Origin: Pseudomonadales bacterium
Lineage (GTDB): Bacteria > Pseudomonadota > Gammaproteobacteria > Pseudomonadales > UBA7239
Length of the DNA: 64,000 nucleotides
Assembly: GCA_041395665.1 (NCBI GenBank)
Contig: JAWLAB010000005.1
Span: 62,001-126,000 of the forward strand
Direction of reading: 5' to 3'
Shown here: positions 26,307-35,052 of the stretch, in pieces
Position numbering within the stretch: the first letter of the stretch is position 1
Layout of the letters: each line of letters begins with the position of its first letter
Notes under the pieces: model-generated
Database searches by the model: none
What the model was told of the DNA's origin: nothing
What the model saw: only the letters and a program-made list of their open reading frames with translations
Position numbers and translations under genes: made by a program

Positions 26307-28349
26307 TTATTTGAAAGCACGCTCACGCACTCTCGCCATCTCATCGCGCACGGCAGCCGCCTCTTCAAACTCTAAATTCTTGGCATGCTGCAACATTTTC
26401 TTTTCTAACTGCTGAATGGTTTTTGTCATTTGATCCAATGACATTTCTTCCAGATTGACGCTGTACTTACCGCGACTCTCCGCCACTTTCTGCTCGCGTT
26501 TTTTGCTCTTGCTGCGCGCACCAGGCACTGCGCCTTCCATGATATCAACCACCGACTTTTTAACACCCTGCGGCACGATGCCGTGATCGGCGTTGAACTG
26601 TATTTGCTTAGTGCGACGACGATCCGTTTCATCCATCGCGCGCTGCATAGAGCCGGTAATTTTATCCGCGTACAAAATGGCTTTACCTTTGAGATTGCGC
26701 GCTGCACGACCGATGGTTTGAATCAGCGAGCGTTCTGAACGCAAAAAACCTTCTTTGTCTGCATCGAGTATCGCCACCAGCGACACTTCTGGCATATCCA
26801 AGCCTTCTCGCAGCAAGTTGATACCCACCAAGACATCAAACTCACCGAGGCGCAAATCGCGGATGATTTCGACGCGCTCCACCGTATCAATATCCGAATG
26901 TAAATAGCGCACTTTCACGCCGTGATCCATCAAATAATCGGTTAAATCTTCCGACATGCGTTTAGTGAGCGTGGTGACTAACACGCGATCTTTTTCTGTC
27001 ACGCGCAAACGAATTTCCGACAACAAATCATCTACTTGCGTCGTGGCTGGGCGCACTTCAATTTCAGGATCGACCAAACCGGTAGGCCGCACAACCTGCT
27101 CTGCCACCTGCCCGCTGTTTGCTGCTTCATAAGTGCCAGGTGTGGCCGACACATAAATCATCTGCGGTGCGATTTTTTCCCACTCATCAAAACGCATAGG
27201 GCGATTATCGAGTGCGGAAGGCAAACGAAAACCGTATTCCACCAGTGTTTCTTTGCGTGAGCGATCGCCTTTATACATCGCGCCGAGTTGCGGAATGGTG
27301 ACATGCGATTCATCGATCACCAACAGCGCGTTATTCGGCAAATAATCAAATAAAGTCGGCGGCGGCTCACCCGGTGCACGCCCCGATAAATAGCGCGAAT
27401 AATTTTCGATGCCGTTGCAATAACCCAGCTCGACAATCATTTCGATATCGTAGTTAACGCGCTGTTCTAAACGCTGCAATTCCACATGTTTTTCCATGCT
27501 GCGAAACTGCGCCAAACGATCACGCAATTCTTCTTTGATATCGTCAATGCGCGACAACACCGTATCGCGCGGTGTGACATAGTGACTCTTAGGAAAAATC
27601 GTCACGCGTGGCATTTTGCGCAGCATTTGTCCCGTCAAAGGATCAAACGCAGAAATGCTTTCCACTTCCTCATCGAACAAAGTAATGCGCACCGCTTCCA
27701 TATCGGAATCCGCCGGATAAATATCAATCACATCGCCACGACAGCGATAAGTGGCGCGTTGAAAATCAATGTCATTGCGGCGGTATTGCAACTCTGCCAA
27801 TTTGCGCAACAATTCGCGCTGATCAATGCGATCGCCACGACTTAAATGCAACACCATGCTGAAATATTGTTCAGGATCACCCAAACCGTAAATCGAAGAA
27901 ACGGTAGCGACAACGATGACATCCGAGCGTTCTAGCAAAGCCTTTGTCGCCGACAAACGCATCTGCTCGATATGCTCGTTTACCGAGGCATCTTTCTCGA
28001 TAAAAGTATCGGAAGAAGGCACATAGGCTTCTGGCTGATAGTAGTCGTAATACGAAACGAAATATTCCACCGCGTTGTGCGGAAAAAATTCGCGGAATTC
28101 GCCGTACAGTTGCGCGGCCAGCGTGCGATTGGGTGCGAGTACGATTGTCGGGCGCTGCAGGCGCTCAATCACATTGGCGATGGTGAAAGTTTTGCCGGAA
28201 CCCGTTACACCGAGCAGGGTTTGTGACATCAAGCCCGATTCAATGCCTGTTACCAAAGTATTGATCGCCGACGGCTGATCGCCAGCCGGCGCAAAGCGCG
28301 ACTCGACGACAAAGGGCTTGTGATCTGGCTTGGGTAATTCTGATGTCAT
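26307..28349 (-). CDS. uvrB: Excinuclease ABC subunit B
   Basis: UvrB is the damage-verifying helicase-like subunit of nucleotide excision repair, working with UvrA and UvrC. The 680-residue protein has the Walker A motif GVTGSGKT at residues 47-54 and the beta-hairpin region 'YYDYYQPEAYVPSSDTFI'. It also has 'LLVIDESHVTIPQ', helicase motifs ('NLLREGLDMPEVSLVAILDAD' and 'QTIGRAARN') and the C-terminal UVR coiled coil ('LEKKMLQHAKNLEFEEAAAVRDE'), which binds UvrC. Length is normal. I see no LexA box in the 30 bases between its start and the tRNA-Met gene. Confidence 0.97.
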   Translation of the reverse strand: MTSELPKPDHKPFVVESRFAPAGDQPSAINTLVTGIESGLMSQTLLGVTGSGKTFTIANVIERLQRPTIVLAPNRTLAAQLYGEFREFFPHNAVEYFVSYYDYYQPEAYVPSSDTFIEKDASVNEHIEQMRLSATKALLERSDVIVVATVSSIYGLGDPEQYFSMVLHLSRGDRIDQRELLRKLAELQYRRNDIDFQRATYRCRGDVIDIYPADSDMEAVRITLFDEEVESISAFDPLTGQMLRKMPRVTIFPKSHYVTPRDTVLSRIDDIKEELRDRLAQFRSMEKHVELQRLEQRVNYDIEMIVELGYCNGIENYSRYLSGRAPGEPPPTLFDYLPNNALLVIDESHVTIPQLGAMYKGDRSRKETLVEYGFRLPSALDNRPMRFDEWEKIAPQMIYVSATPGTYEAANSGQVAEQVVRPTGLVDPEIEVRPATTQVDDLLSEIRLRVTEKDRVLVTTLTKRMSEDLTDYLMDHGVKVRYLHSDIDTVERVEIIRDLRLGEFDVLVGINLLREGLDMPEVSLVAILDADKEGFLRSERSLIQTIGRAARNLKGKAILYADKITGSMQRAMDETDRRRTKQIQFNADHGIVPQGVKKSVVDIMEGAVPGARSKSKKREQKVAESRGKYSVNLEEMSLDQMTKTIQQLEKKMLQHAKNLEFEEAAAVRDEMARVRERAFK

Positions 28350-28380
28350 CTGCGCAACGCCATCAGCCTAGGGAGGAATA

Positions 28381-28457
28381 TGGTAGCAAGGCCCAGAATC
28401 GAACTGGGGACCCCAACATTATGAGTGTTGTGCTCTAACCTGCTGAGCTACCTTGCC
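28381..28457 (-). tRNA. tRNA-Met (elongator, anticodon CAT)
   Basis: The minus strand folds as a 77-base cloverleaf: acceptor GGCAAGG/CCTTGCT, D-arm 'AGCTCAGCAGGTTAGAGC', anticodon stem CAACA/TGTTG with loop CTCATAA, T-loop 'GTTCGATTC', and encoded 3' ACCA. The sequence resembles elongator tRNA-Met, not the initiator. The anticodon CAT could in principle be tRNA-Ile2, but the body matches Met. Confidence 0.93.
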
Positions 28458-28477
28458 ATGTAACTGTTGTAGAACTA

Positions 28478-28529
28478 TACGGTTAAAAAAAAGGGCACCC
28501 ATTTTCCCCTAAGGGAGATCAAGTGCCCC
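28478..28529 (-). terminator. Terminator between tRNA-Asn and tRNA-Met
   Basis: On the minus strand the arms GGGGCAC and GTGCCC enclose an inner pyrimidine/purine stem and are followed by a run of eight T (28485-28478). It ends the tRNA-Asn transcript, so the two tRNA genes are probably transcribed separately. Confidence 0.7.
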
Positions 28530-28536
28530 ATCAATA

Positions 28537-28611
28537 TGGCTCCGGCTGGTGGGATCGAACCACCGACCAATTGATTAACAGTCAACTGCTCTACCGCTGA
28601 GCTAAGCCGGA
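28537..28611 (-). tRNA. tRNA-Asn (anticodon GTT)
   Basis: The minus strand folds as a 75-base cloverleaf: acceptor TCCGGCT/AGCCGGA, D-arm 'AGCTCAGCGGTAGAGC', anticodon loop CTGTTAA, T-arm 'GGTGGTTCGATCCCACC' and encoded GCCA end. It is divergent from the GT-C-like gene that starts 61 bases away. Confidence 0.95.
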
Positions 28612-28672
28612 ACGGTCTCTTGCGAGGCCGCGTATGTTATAAAGCTGCCCCACACGGGTCAAGGACAATTCT

Positions 28673-30367
28673 GTGCTTTTTTTACGAAATCCCCGCCTAT
28701 TTTTCTTTATTGGCTGCGCGCTCTACGGATTTGTGTTTTTTAAGAACGCATGGGTGAGCGATGACGCCTACATCATATTCCGCAGTCTCGATCAATTACT
28801 CAGCGGCAACGGCCCTCGTTGGAACCTCTTCGAGCGCGTACAAGTATTCACTTGTCCGTTGTGGTACTGGCTGCTCGCCGGCATGGGATGGCTGCACCGC
28901 GATCACTACTTGAACAGCATTATTCTCAGCACAATCTGTAATGTTTTATTGCTGTTAAATTTACGCAAAATTTTGCCCGATATACGCCTGTGGCTATTCG
29001 CTGTATTGATGTTGGTTTGCTCACAAGCTTATTTTGATTTCACCACATCTGGCTTAGAAAACCCTCTTGTTTACTGTCTGTTAACTTTTGTTGTTCGTTT
29101 TTATTTGGATGATGTACTGACCCCGGAAAAACGCACGCTCTACATCGGTATCGCTATTGGTTTATTGCTAATCACTCGACACGATGCATTATTGTTTACT
29201 CTCCCGCTGCTCGCACATTGCGCCTGGCAACACGGCACGCGCAGCAAATCCCTACTGCTCGCTGCACTACTACCTTTAACGGCGTGGACAGCCTTTGCCC
29301 TGATTTATTACGGATTTCCTTTTCCCAACACAGCTTATGCCAAGCTCAGCGGCGTTATTCCGCGTGAATTACTGCTACAACGCGGCATCACTTATTTTTC
29401 TACCTCCGTTTTACGCGACTTCATCAGCATCGCAGTTTTGTGCGCAGGTGTATTGACGGGTATTTTTAATCGCGACTCACGCCTGCGCTTAATCACTGCA
29501 GGTGTAGTGCTGCATTTAGCCTATGTTGTGTGGATAGGCGGCGACTTTATGCGTGGGCGTTTTTTTGGCTGGGATTATTTGCTGTGCATGATTGTGCTGC
29601 TGCGCGCTATACAAAACACCATCAATCATCATGTAAACGATAAGTGGCGTTTTAGCCTTCTTACAACGAGCTTTGTTGTTATTGCGGGCATCAGCAGTTA
29701 TCTCTGGAAACCGCCCATTGCCACACCTTTTTATTGGGGCGCAGAGCCGTTTCGCATGGGCGATAGCGCTGACGGCATCACACAAGAGCGCTATTTCTTT
29801 TTTTGGTTCACGCGCTTTACGCGCTACTGGCAACATCGCGTTATCAACGACAGGGAAGATCCAATTTTAGATTTTGGTTGGTGCCAAGATGGCCTTGAGC
29901 AAAACAAACAGAATATTTCTGTTGCCGCGAGCAATACAGTCGGTATGCACGGTTACTGCGTAGGCACAGAAAAAACCGTGGTGGATTTACTCGGCATCAC
30001 CAACCCACTACTGGCGCGCATGCCGCACAACCCATCTCAAAAAAATTGGCGCGCCGGGCATTTTTTACGATTGGTTCCAGAAGGTTATTGCGACAGTGTG
30101 TTGCACAATGACAATCGCATCAGTGACCCTGTGATTGCGCGTTACTACGATACGCTGCGTTTAATCACGCAGAGCGAACCACTTTTTAGCACCGCACGCC
30201 TGCTCGCCATTTGGCGCATCAATACTGGAGGATTCGATAAAGAACTCGCTGATGTGCACCGGCGTTTACTTGATCACACCGCACAAGCGTCTGGCAATCA
30301 AAGTAGCTGTCCTTTGGTTGTTCTGCCTGAATCGGTTATTGAACGGCTGCGCAATCCACAACCCTAA
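28673..30367 (+). CDS. Polytopic membrane protein, GT-C glycosyltransferase-like (AftB-like), copy 1
   Basis: This 564-residue protein starts at GTG 28673 after AAGGACA. It has about ten hydrophobic segments in the first 340 residues and a soluble C-terminal domain. A short acidic motif after the first helix ('KNAWVSDDAYIIFRSLDQ') followed by 'RWNLFERVQVFTCPLWY' matches the loop pattern of GT-C enzymes such as AftB, where the paired Asp is catalytic. The C-terminal part has a shared signature ('ITNPLLARMPHNP' and 'DPVIARYYDTLRLI'). A close relative with the same layout lies at 38877-40688. It probably transfers a sugar from a lipid-linked donor on the periplasmic face; donor and acceptor are unknown. 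The mtnC stop is only 5 bases from its own stop, tail to tail. Confidence 0.65.
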   Translation: MLFLRNPRLFFFIGCALYGFVFFKNAWVSDDAYIIFRSLDQLLSGNGPRWNLFERVQVFTCPLWYWLLAGMGWLHRDHYLNSIILSTICNVLLLLNLRKILPDIRLWLFAVLMLVCSQAYFDFTTSGLENPLVYCLLTFVVRFYLDDVLTPEKRTLYIGIAIGLLLITRHDALLFTLPLLAHCAWQHGTRSKSLLLAALLPLTAWTAFALIYYGFPFPNTAYAKLSGVIPRELLLQRGITYFSTSVLRDFISIAVLCAGVLTGIFNRDSRLRLITAGVVLHLAYVVWIGGDFMRGRFFGWDYLLCMIVLLRAIQNTINHHVNDKWRFSLLTTSFVVIAGISSYLWKPPIATPFYWGAEPFRMGDSADGITQERYFFFWFTRFTRYWQHRVINDREDPILDFGWCQDGLEQNKQNISVAASNTVGMHGYCVGTEKTVVDLLGITNPLLARMPHNPSQKNWRAGHFLRLVPEGYCDSVLHNDNRISDPVIARYYDTLRLITQSEPLFSTARLLAIWRINTGGFDKELADVHRRLLDHTAQASGNQSSCPLVVLPESVIERLRNPQP

Positions 30368-30372
30368 ACAAG

Positions 30373-31080
30373 CTATCGCTCAAAAATAATTTCAGAAAAA
30401 TCGCGCACTGCTTTATGCGTGGAGGCTTTGATTGCTGCAGCATCAGCGGCATTATCTTGTGGGCGCACCAGCCACGCAGTTTGCATGCCCGCCGCTTTGG
30501 CAGCATCTAACTCAGCAGCAATATCAGAGAGAAACAAAATATTTTCCGGTGGCAAAGCAATAGCTTGTGCAATGCGCTGATACGAGGCCTGTTCCTGCTT
30601 TGCACCACTCGTTGTATCAAAGTAATCCGTGAACAGTGGTGTCATATCACCAAATTCGCTATAGCCAAAAAATAACTTCTGCGCCTGAATAGAACCACTG
30701 GAATACACATACAGCGGCATTCCCGCTGCATGCCACGCATTTAATTGCTTGAAAGCATCTTCATACACATGCGCGCTGTAATCTCGATTTTTATAGCCAT
30801 GCTCCCACAACATTCCCTGCAAAGCTTTTAAAGGTGTCGCCTTGCGATCTTCCGCAATCCATTGCAATAACGCAGCAATAATAGCTTCGTAGTTTGTTTC
30901 TGCTACGCCAATGTCTTTGGCGACAGCATTCATCTGCTCCAGCACTGCTGGATTTTTCGCATTCGCGCGTACAAACATAGACAGGTGTTGCGCCGCATAA
31001 GGAAACAGCACATCGCGCACAAAACTGATGGAACTGGTTGTGCCTTCAATATCCGTCAAAATAGCTTTTACAGCGGTCAT
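30373..31080 (-). CDS. mtnC: Enolase-phosphatase (2,3-diketo-5-methylthiopentyl-1-phosphate)
   Basis: MtnC is a HAD-family enzyme that enolises and then dephosphorylates 2,3-diketo-5-methylthiopentyl-1-phosphate to the acireductone in methionine salvage. The 235-residue protein starts 'AILTDIEGTTSSISFV'; the DxE variant of the HAD motif is typical of MtnC. It has 'YVYSSGSIQAQKLFFGYS' and 'ENILFLSDIAAELDAAKAAG', with 'AWLVRP' near the end. It is the last gene of mtnB-mtnD-mtnC, starting three bases after the mtnD stop, so it is surely co-transcribed with it. Confidence 0.95.
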   Translation of the reverse strand: MTAVKAILTDIEGTTSSISFVRDVLFPYAAQHLSMFVRANAKNPAVLEQMNAVAKDIGVAETNYEAIIAALLQWIAEDRKATPLKALQGMLWEHGYKNRDYSAHVYEDAFKQLNAWHAAGMPLYVYSSGSIQAQKLFFGYSEFGDMTPLFTDYFDTTSGAKQEQASYQRIAQAIALPPENILFLSDIAAELDAAKAAGMQTAWLVRPQDNAADAAAIKASTHKAVRDFSEIIFER

Positions 31081-31083
31081 GTA

Positions 31084-31623
31084 TCAATCATCCAACTTGG
31101 GAAATTGTTTAGCGATTTCATCACCGCTGTAATGTGCCACCCAACCTTCTACATTATTAAAAAAGCGAATAGCCGCCAGCTCAGGCTCTGCGCCTAAATC
31201 AAACCAATGCTTGGTGTTGGCAGGCACACTGAGAAAATCACCCTTCTCACACAGCACGCTGTAAACCTGATTACCAATGTGTAGATAAAAAAGTCCGCAG
31301 CCATCGACAAAAAAACGCACCTCATCTTCCGTGTGGATATGTTCACTCAAAAACTTTTCGCGCAAGGCTTGTTTATTGGGATTACGGCTATCGATACTGA
31401 TGACATCTACCGTCACAAAACCGCATTCCGCAACGATGTTTTCTACATCTTTTTGATAAGCCTGCAAAATCGCTTCTTGGCTATCGCCGGCCTTCACGGG
31501 TTCACTAGGCTGCCACTGTTCAAAACGAATACCAGCAGCATGCAAATTTTCTGCGATTAAAGATGGATCGCGCGTTTGCAATTTTCGTTCGCCGGTTTCG
31601 CTATAAACAATCAATTCACTCAT
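31084..31623 (-). CDS. mtnD: Acireductone dioxygenase
   Basis: MtnD is a cupin metalloenzyme that converts the acireductone to the keto-acid precursor of methionine (Fe form) or off-pathway products (Ni form). The 179-residue protein carries the metal-binding motif 'EHIHTEDEVRFFVDG' (HxH and Glu) and a second His in 'NTKHWFDLG'. I choose the ATG at 31623 ('MSELIVYSETGERK'), because a longer frame would overlap mtnB. The gap to mtnB is only 8 bases. Confidence 0.95.
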   Translation of the reverse strand: MSELIVYSETGERKLQTRDPSLIAENLHAAGIRFEQWQPSEPVKAGDSQEAILQAYQKDVENIVAECGFVTVDVISIDSRNPNKQALREKFLSEHIHTEDEVRFFVDGCGLFYLHIGNQVYSVLCEKGDFLSVPANTKHWFDLGAEPELAAIRFFNNVEGWVAHYSGDEIAKQFPKLDD

Positions 31624-31631
31624 TACTGCAC

Positions 31632-32267
31632 CTATCGCGCACGCGCCTGAAGGCGCTTCCATTCACAATCTAACAAAAATTCTAGCGCTTCCAAATGGCG
31701 CATACATGCGGTTAAATTTTCAGCCCAAGTGTAAAGCCCGTGGCCGCGAATTAAATACGCAACACCTGTGCCTTCTCGTTGCATACGCTTTTCCACACGA
31801 CGAGAAAGCTCCACCATGTCCTGCGTGTTTTCAAAAACAGGAATATGCATTTCTGTGTTGTGTGTTTTCACGCCTTCAAAGGCTTTTAATAATTCGTAAC
31901 CGCGCAGCACTAAGGTATCCATACTCGGCTGTTCCATCGTCAACACCGTGGCATTCACCGAATGCGTATGCAACACCGCGCCAATATCTGCATCGCGTTG
32001 ATACAACTGTGTGTGCAATAGCGTTTCAGCGGAAGGTTTTTTATCGACCAGAGGGCGGCCTTCCATATCGACCACCATCACATCGTCGGCGGTCAACTCG
32101 CCTTTATGTTTGCCTGACACCGTGACGGCGCAGCTATTTGTATCTAAACGCACGGAATAATTGCTGGATGTCGCAGGCGACCAACCGCGCTGATAAATCA
32201 CGCGGCTGGCTGCGGCAATCGCTTCTGCACTTTGTGCAAATAAATTCTGATCAAACATTGCTGACAT
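31632..32267 (-). CDS. mtnB: Methylthioribulose-1-phosphate dehydratase
   Basis: MtnB, a class II aldolase-fold zinc enzyme, dehydrates 5-methylthioribulose-1-phosphate in methionine salvage. The 211-residue protein has 'WSPATSSNYSVRL', 'TVSGKHKGELTADDVMVVD', the zinc-binding 'GAVLHTHSVNATVL' and a late 'YLIRGHGLYTWA'. The start is taken at ATG 32267; a second ATG nine bases later is also possible. The genes mtnA and mtnK/mtnP are not nearby, so the early steps must be encoded elsewhere. Confidence 0.94.
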   Translation of the reverse strand: MSAMFDQNLFAQSAEAIAAASRVIYQRGWSPATSSNYSVRLDTNSCAVTVSGKHKGELTADDVMVVDMEGRPLVDKKPSAETLLHTQLYQRDADIGAVLHTHSVNATVLTMEQPSMDTLVLRGYELLKAFEGVKTHNTEMHIPVFENTQDMVELSRRVEKRMQREGTGVAYLIRGHGLYTWAENLTACMRHLEALEFLLDCEWKRLQARAR

Positions 32268-32315
32268 AAAGACCACACCACCGAAAAACAGGCGCCAACA
32301 GTACGCGCTCGCCGA

Positions 32316-34964
32316 CTATGCCGCAACGCCTTTGACAAACACCGCGCGCCCCTCTGCCGACAAATCAGCCACGATGGTGTCGCCTGCTGCAAAATGCCCT
32401 GCAAGAATTTCATTCGCCAGCGGATTTTCAATCAACTGTTGGATAGCGCGTTTCAATGGACGCGCACCGTACACAGGATCAAAGCCCACTTCGACCAATT
32501 CCTGCATCACACCATCGCTGAACGAAATCGCCATTTCGCGTTCATGCAAACGCTTGCGCAACAACGCCAATTGAATATCAGCGATATTGCGAATTTGTTC
32601 TTTGCCCAGCGGATGAAACACCACCACTTCATCAATACGGTTGATGAACTCTGGACGAAAATGCCCACCGACCACTTCCATCACCGCTGCTTTCATTGCT
32701 TCGTAGCGATTTTCATTGCGTGTGGAATCGTCTTGCAATTCCAAACCATCAAAACTCACTGAATCAAACGAGCGATCGTGCGCCAAATCTTGAATGCGAT
32801 CAGAACCTAAGTTGGAGGTCATCACTACCACGGTATTGCGAAAATCCACCGTGCGGCCTTGGCTATCGGTCAAGCGACCATCATCCAACACTTGCAACAA
32901 AATATTGAACACATCGGGATGCGCTTTTTCCACTTCGTCCAGCAACAAAACCGAATACGGTTTGCGGCGCACTGCTTCGGTTAAATAGCCACCCTCTTCG
33001 TGACCGACATAGCCAGGAGGCGCACCGATTAAACGCGCGACAGAATGTTTTTCCATAAACTCCGACATATCGAGGCGCACCATCGCGTCTTCCGTGTCGA
33101 ATAAAAACATCGCCAAGGCTTTGCACAATTCTGTTTTACCAACGCCCGTTGGCCCTAAAAATAAAAAGGAACCGTTAGGACGATTAGGATCAGAAAGCCC
33201 TGCACGCGAGCGGCGCACAGCATTGGACACAGCAACTACCGCTTCTTTTTGCCCGACCACGCGTTTATGTAGCGCCTCTTCCATACGCAACAATTTATCG
33301 CGCTCGCCTTCTAGCATTTTTGAAACAGGAATACCGGTCCACTTGGACACCACTTCCGCAATTTCTTCATCGGTTACGCGATTGCGCAACAACTGCGTTT
33401 CTACCGGCTGTGTTTGATCGGCTGATGCAAGCTGTTTTTCCAGCGCAGGAATCACGCCGTATTGCAGCTCAGACATACGCGTGAGATCACCGGCGCGGCG
33501 TGCGGCATCCATATCAATGCGCGCCTTTTCCAAATCTGCCTTGATTTGCTGCGAGCCCATCAACGAGGCTTTTTCTGCTTTCCAGATTTCTTCTAAATCT
33601 GCGTATTCTTTTTCAACTTTTGTGATTTGCTCGTTGAGAATTTCCAGCGATTTTTTAGCGGATTCGTCATCGTCTTTTTTCACCGCTTCACGCTGAATTT
33701 TTAATTGAATTAAGCGGCGCTCTAATTTATCCATCTCCTCTGGTTTGGAATCAATTTCCATACGGATGCGCGATGCCGCTTCATCAATCAAGTCGATAGC
33801 TTTATCCGGCAACTGGCGATCCGTGATGTAACGCTGCGACAATTTGGCAGCAGCTATAATGGCGCTGTCGGTGATATCCACACCGTGATGCACTTCGTAA
33901 CGCTCTTTTAAGCCGCGCAAAATGGCGATGGTGTCTTCTTCCGACGGTTGATCGACGATGACTTTTTGGAAACGGCGCTCCAGCGCTGCGTCTTTTTCAA
34001 TAAATTGACGATATTCGTCCAGCGTAGTCGCACCCACGCAGTGCAGCTCGCCGCGCGCCAGCGCAGGCTTCAACATATTGCCCGCGTCCATCGCGCCTTC
34101 GGCTTTGCCTGCGCCGACCATGGTGTGCAATTCGTCGATAAACAAAATGACATTGCCTTCTTGCTTCGCCAATTCATTCAAAACAGCTTTTAAGCGTTCT
34201 TCAAAATCGCCGCGAAACTTTGCGCCCGCGAGCAGCGCGCCCAAATCCAGTGACAACAAGCGTTTATTTTTCAAACCTTCCGGCACTTCACCATTCACAA
34301 TGCGCTGCGCTAAACCTTCCACGATGGCGGTTTTGCCCACGCCCGGCTCACCAATTAATACGGGATTATTTTTGGTGCGGCGCTGCAACACTTGAATGGT
34401 GCGACGAATTTCATCATCGCGACCAATCACGGGGTCGAGCTTGCCGCTTTCCGCGCGCTCGGTCATGTCGATGGTGTATTTGTCGAGCGCTTGGCGCGCA
34501 CTTTCCGCATTCGGGTCATCCACCGATTGCCCTGCGCGCAACTCAGCAACAGCCTGCTGCAACTGTGCAACTTGTCCAAACTTTTTCAGCAGCACACCCA
34601 ACGCGCCGCTGTCTTGCGCGGCAGCCAGCAATACCGCTTCGCTGGCGATGTATTGATCACCCTGCTGCTGCGCGTATTTGTCCGCCAAATTGAGCAGTTT
34701 CACCAACTCCTGCGACATTGCGACATCGCCCGTTGGACTGCTGACAGTCGCTTGTTTTTGTAACTCATCGTCTACCGCACGGCGCAATCCCGCTAAATCA
34801 AACCGCGCTTTGCGCAGCAGAGGCGCTACGCTGCCACCCTGCTGATCCAACAGGGCTTGCAACAAGTGCAAAGGTGTTATTTGCGTATGATCGCGCCCCA
34901 CTGCCAATGATTGTGCATCGGACAGGGCGTTTTGTAGTTGGCTGGTTAATTTATCAATTCTCAT
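32316..34964 (-). CDS. clpB: ATP-dependent protein disaggregase ClpB
   Basis: ClpB is the Hsp100 ring ATPase that works with DnaK to resolubilise protein aggregates. The 882-residue protein has the N-terminal Clp repeat domain (1-145), the first AAA+ module with GEPGVGKT at 205-212, and the long coiled-coil middle domain (about 400-530). The second AAA+ module has GPTGVGKTEL and ends with the D2-small domain. It is slightly longer than the usual 857-870. A good heat-shock promoter lies 37 bases upstream (35001-35028). It is followed by the mtn genes and preceded by a histidine kinase on the same strand. Confidence 0.97.
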   Translation of the reverse strand: MRIDKLTSQLQNALSDAQSLAVGRDHTQITPLHLLQALLDQQGGSVAPLLRKARFDLAGLRRAVDDELQKQATVSSPTGDVAMSQELVKLLNLADKYAQQQGDQYIASEAVLLAAAQDSGALGVLLKKFGQVAQLQQAVAELRAGQSVDDPNAESARQALDKYTIDMTERAESGKLDPVIGRDDEIRRTIQVLQRRTKNNPVLIGEPGVGKTAIVEGLAQRIVNGEVPEGLKNKRLLSLDLGALLAGAKFRGDFEERLKAVLNELAKQEGNVILFIDELHTMVGAGKAEGAMDAGNMLKPALARGELHCVGATTLDEYRQFIEKDAALERRFQKVIVDQPSEEDTIAILRGLKERYEVHHGVDITDSAIIAAAKLSQRYITDRQLPDKAIDLIDEAASRIRMEIDSKPEEMDKLERRLIQLKIQREAVKKDDDESAKKSLEILNEQITKVEKEYADLEEIWKAEKASLMGSQQIKADLEKARIDMDAARRAGDLTRMSELQYGVIPALEKQLASADQTQPVETQLLRNRVTDEEIAEVVSKWTGIPVSKMLEGERDKLLRMEEALHKRVVGQKEAVVAVSNAVRRSRAGLSDPNRPNGSFLFLGPTGVGKTELCKALAMFLFDTEDAMVRLDMSEFMEKHSVARLIGAPPGYVGHEEGGYLTEAVRRKPYSVLLLDEVEKAHPDVFNILLQVLDDGRLTDSQGRTVDFRNTVVVMTSNLGSDRIQDLAHDRSFDSVSFDGLELQDDSTRNENRYEAMKAAVMEVVGGHFRPEFINRIDEVVVFHPLGKEQIRNIADIQLALLRKRLHEREMAISFSDGVMQELVEVGFDPVYGARPLKRAIQQLIENPLANEILAGHFAAGDTIVADLSAEGRAVFVKGVAA

Positions 34965-35000
34965 GCGAACAACCTCAAAAACGGTTTATCAATGAACACA

Positions 35001-35028
35001 TGATGGGGATGCACGCCAGCACTTCAAG
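35001..35028 (-). promoter_or_regulatory. Sigma-32 (RpoH) heat-shock promoter of clpB
   Basis: On the minus strand CTTGAA (35028-35023) is followed after 14 bases by CCCCATCA (35008-35001). This is close to the RpoH consensus CTTGAAA-N13/14-CCCCATNT. It is correctly placed upstream of the clpB ATG at 34964, giving a leader of about 30 bases. Confidence 0.8.
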
Positions 35029-35052
35029 CCAGCGGCATTCAAGGTCTTGCGT

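Noticed and set aside
28381..28672. tRNA pair as an attachment site of a genomic island
   Set aside because: No integrase, direct repeat or phage gene is seen beside the tRNAs; the neighbouring GT-C-like gene alone does not make an island.
32268..32315. SAM-type riboswitch upstream of mtnB
   Set aside because: Fewer than 50 bases separate clpB and mtnB, too short for a known SAM riboswitch.
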